Shown: one piece after another, positions 13,860 through 15,426 of the stretch | How the letters are laid out: the number at the start of each line of letters is the position of its first letter | Position numbering within the stretch: the first letter of the stretch is position 1 | Assembly (NCBI GenBank): GCA_047605685.1 | Contig: JASGFF010000064.1 | Location: 1 to 15,426, forward strand | DNA: 15,426 nucleotides | Origin: JAUASV01 sp047605685 | Lineage (GTDB): Bacteria; Actinomycetota; Actinomycetes; Actinomycetales; Microbacteriaceae | Direction: 5' to 3' | Made by a program: the position numbers and the translations under genes | The notes under the pieces: generated by a model | Told to the model about the DNA's origin: nothing | Databases searched by the model: none | The model's input: only the letters and a program-made list of their open reading frames with translations

Positions 13860-13892
13860 GCGGGGCGGGCCGACCCGAACGGACCGCCCCGC
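13860..13892 (+). terminator. 9-bp GC stem-loop after the GlcG-like gene
   Basis: GCGGGGCGG (13860-13868) pairs perfectly with CCGCCCCGC (13884-13892) across a 15-nt loop, 27 bp after the stop. There is no U tract, so it may attenuate rather than end transcription into the MFS gene. Confidence 0.4.
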
Positions 13893-13913
13893 TGCCGGTC
13901 GACACCCCCGCCG

Positions 13914-13958
13914 CTCCACCCCGGCCGCCCCACCCCGGCCGGCTCCACCCCGGCCGGC
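13914..13958 (+). repeat. 15-bp tandem repeat, three copies
   Basis: Three head-to-tail units of the type TCCACCCCGGCCGGC occupy 13914-13928, 13929-13943 and 13944-13958, with one or two differences each and a partial fourth. They lie in the gap between the GlcG-like and MFS genes, before the MFS ribosome binding site. No reading frame depends on them. Confidence 0.75.
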
Positions 13959-13989
13959 TCACCCGCGCGATCCCCGGAAGGCACCATCC

Positions 13990-15162
13990 ATGATCCGACT
14001 CCTGTCCCTGACCGTCGCCGCGTTCGCGATCGGCATCAGCGAGTTCGTCCTGGTCGGGCTCCTGCCCACGATCGCGGCAGAGACCGGCGTGAACGTCGGC
14101 ACCGCGGGGCTGCTCGTGACGTTCTACGCCCTGGCGATCACCGTGCTGTCGCCGGGGCTGACGAGCTGGCTGAGCCGCTACGACTCCCGCTGGGCGCTCG
14201 CCGCCCTCATGCTCGCCTTCGCCGCCGGGAACGCCCTCGTCGCCACCGCCGGGGGCTTCGCCGGCCTGCTGCTCGGCCGCATCCTCGCCGGCGCCGCGCA
14301 CGGCACCGTGTTCGCCCTCGGCGCCCCCGCCGCCGCCGCGATCGTCCCGAGGGACAGGGCCGCCCGTGCCATCTCGCTGATGTTCCTCGGCCTCACCGTC
14401 GCGATGGTCATCGGCGTGCCCCTGGGCACCATCATCGGCACCACCGTCGGCTGGCGTGCCACCTTCGCCATCGTCGCCGCGCTCGGCGTCCTCGCCGCCA
14501 TCGCGATCGCGCTCCTCATCCCCTCCACCCGGGCCGGCGAGTCCGTGAGCCCGCGCGAACAGCTCAGCCTGTTGCGCGACCGGCCGGTCGCGATGACCTA
14601 CCTCGTCACCGGACTCGGCTTCGGCGCCACCTTCGCCGTGTTCACCTACCTCGAGCCCTTGCTGACCGGTCATGCCGGCTACACCGCCGCCGGTGTCACC
14701 CTCGCCCTGTTCCTCTTCGGCGGCGCCACCGTGATCGGCAACCTCGCCGGCGGCGCGCTCGCCGACCGACTCGGCGCCGTCCGCGTCATCCGCATCGCCG
14801 TCGTCGGGCTCATCGCCAGCTTCCTCGGCATCCTGGCCACCTCCTCCAGCACGGTCGGGATCGCGATCGTGATCGCGATGTGGGGCGTGTTCGCGTTCCT
14901 CATCTCCCCGCCCGTCCAGACCCACGCCGTCGCGCTCGCCAGCCACCGCGGGCCGGGCGCCCAGAAGGCTGCCAGCGGCCTGAACATCGCCGCCTTCAAC
15001 GCCGGCATCGCCCTCGCATCCTGGACAGGCGGCCTGCTCGTGGAGAACGCCGGGGTCACGAGCACCCCCTGGGCCGCCCTCGCCCTCGCGCTCCTCGCCC
15101 TCGCCGCCAGCACAGGGATCACCCGGCGCGTGAACACCGAACACCGAGAGGCGACGAAGTGA
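13990..15162 (+). CDS. DHA1-type MFS transporter (AraJ-like)
   Basis: The 390-residue membrane protein has about twelve hydrophobic segments and the DHA1 opening FAIGISEFVLVGLLPTIA (about 12-29). GRILAGAAHGTVFALGAPAAA (about 97-117) fits helix 4 and its loop, and RAISLMFLGLTVAMVIGVPLGTIIG (about 125-149) contains the antiporter-type motif C region (GxxxGxPxG). The order suggests proton-driven export of a sugar, drug or metabolite. The start is ATG 13990 with GGAAGG 8 nt upstream. It is downstream of the GlcG-like gene and may share its promoter. The stop TGA (15160-15162) lies inside an inverted repeat next to an IS3 remnant, but the protein length is normal, so the gene looks intact. Confidence 0.9.
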   Translation: MIRLLSLTVAAFAIGISEFVLVGLLPTIAAETGVNVGTAGLLVTFYALAITVLSPGLTSWLSRYDSRWALAALMLAFAAGNALVATAGGFAGLLLGRILAGAAHGTVFALGAPAAAAIVPRDRAARAISLMFLGLTVAMVIGVPLGTIIGTTVGWRATFAIVAALGVLAAIAIALLIPSTRAGESVSPREQLSLLRDRPVAMTYLVTGLGFGATFAVFTYLEPLLTGHAGYTAAGVTLALFLFGGATVIGNLAGGALADRLGAVRVIRIAVVGLIASFLGILATSSSTVGIAIVIAMWGVFAFLISPPVQTHAVALASHRGPGAQKAASGLNIAAFNAGIALASWTGGLLVENAGVTSTPWAALALALLALAASTGITRRVNTEHREATK

Positions 15163-15197
15163 TCCCTGGGGCCGAGGTTCGAGCCTTGTGGGATCAC
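15159..15197 (+). terminator. Inverted repeat GTGATCCC/GGGATCAC at the MFS stop
   Basis: Perfect 8-bp arms at 15159-15166 and 15190-15197 surround 23 nt, within which GGC and GCC can also pair. It overlaps the MFS stop and could act as a terminator stem without a U tract. It could equally be a sequence brought in with the neighbouring IS3 remnant. Confidence 0.35.
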
Positions 15198-15366
15198 CTT
15201 GCGGGAGGCGATGGTCGAGATGGAGCACGAGATCCTGAAGCGGGCGTCGGCGTATTTTCGCGAGGGAGAACGTGCTCCCAAAATAGGGTTCCGGCTGGTC
15301 CAGGAGCTCACCGCTGATGGTTTTCCCGTCATCGAGGTCCTGGTCGGCGGTTTCATACGTAGGTGA
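15196..15366 (+). pseudogene. Degenerate IS3-family transposase fragment (orfA end plus orfB start)
   Basis: Reading from 15196 gives TLREAMVEMEHEILKRASAYF, the C-terminal leucine-zipper/ILKRASAYF tail of IS3-family OrfA. Removing one base from the T run at 15255-15258 restores the usual ending ARENVLPK and a TAG at 15284-15286. Downstream GFRLVQELTADGFPVIEV resembles the start of OrfB. It then loses similarity (LVGGFIRR, TGA 15364-15366). The fragment therefore lacks the OrfA HTH and nearly all of the OrfB catalytic domain. No terminal repeats or target duplication could be found. Confidence 0.7.
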
Positions 15367-15426
15367 TCAAAGGGGTCTGCTGGGGGTTTGGTTGAGTCCA
15401 TGACCGCGTGATTCCTGGGTGGGGTC
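15367..15426. other. Unassigned right-hand tail
   Basis: These last 60 bases are G/T-rich on the plus strand and less GC-rich than the genes. I recognise no gene or repeat. They may be further mobile-element debris continuing beyond the window. Confidence 0.3.

Noticed and set aside
15170..15190. tRNA-like GGTTCGAGCC (T-arm resemblance)
   Set aside because: The flanking bases do not form a 5-bp T stem and no acceptor, D or anticodon arms can be found.
12618..15317. 899-codon plus-strand open frame across iclR, the GlcG-like gene and the MFS gene
   Set aside because: It becomes a run of Arg/Pro-rich shadow sequence in a different frame from the MFS gene and overlaps three recognised genes.
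1..15426. CRISPR array, prophage, toxin-antitoxin or defence genes
   Set aside because: No spaced direct repeats, no phage structural or integrase genes, and no recognisable defence proteins in any convincing frame.

Overview
The window is high-GC DNA (roughly 70% by eye) with short intergenic gaps, many 4-bp ATGA/GTGA gene overlaps and GTG starts. Together with the protein styles (LemA/HtpX pair, actinobacterial 'amino acid deaminase/aldolase', GlcG-like protein), this points to an actinobacterial chromosome, probably Microbacteriaceae; that assignment is inference, not a search result.

Layout. At the left edge (about 55-1139) lies an IS481-family insertion sequence with both terminal inverted repeats and a CTAG-centred target duplication. 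Its transposase is dead: it has an in-frame amber codon and a +1 frameshift. It sits exactly at the stop codon of htpX. Next come lemA-htpX (minus strand) and the divergent apt gene (plus strand). From 3299 to 6887 (minus) there is a complete ABC importer operon of the NMT1/THI5-like / SsuABC-like type: lipoprotein, ATPase and two different permeases. It is preceded by an 11-bp-phased GTAAC/GAAAC repeat array that matches the actinobacterial GlnR nitrogen operator. From 7020 to 11519 (minus) four genes overlap by 4 bp each: TetR regulator, MFS transporter, PLP-dependent amino acid deaminase/aldolase-like protein and D-arabinono-1,4-lactone oxidase-like flavoenzyme. A perfect 8-2-8 palindrome, a likely TetR operator, lies upstream. 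A CDP-alcohol phosphatidyltransferase follows (minus), then about 350 bp of non-coding DNA with a (CT)9-C9-G5 tract. An IclR regulator (minus) diverges from a GlcG/HbpS-like protein and a DHA1-type MFS transporter (plus), with a TTGACA promoter and a GTTCAT-n5-ATGAAC palindrome between them. The right edge carries a degenerate IS3-family orfA/orfB remnant with a one-base insertion.

How the genes fit together. Two probable small-molecule modules sit side by side. One is an importer likely controlled by nitrogen status. The other is a TetR-controlled operon pairing a PLP enzyme with a flavin oxidase and a transporter. Their substrates cannot be read from the sequence. The IclR-GlcG-MFS set looks like a third small inducible module. 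The most testable new observation is the GlnR-like operator in front of the importer. I see no defence system, CRISPR array, phage or RNA gene.
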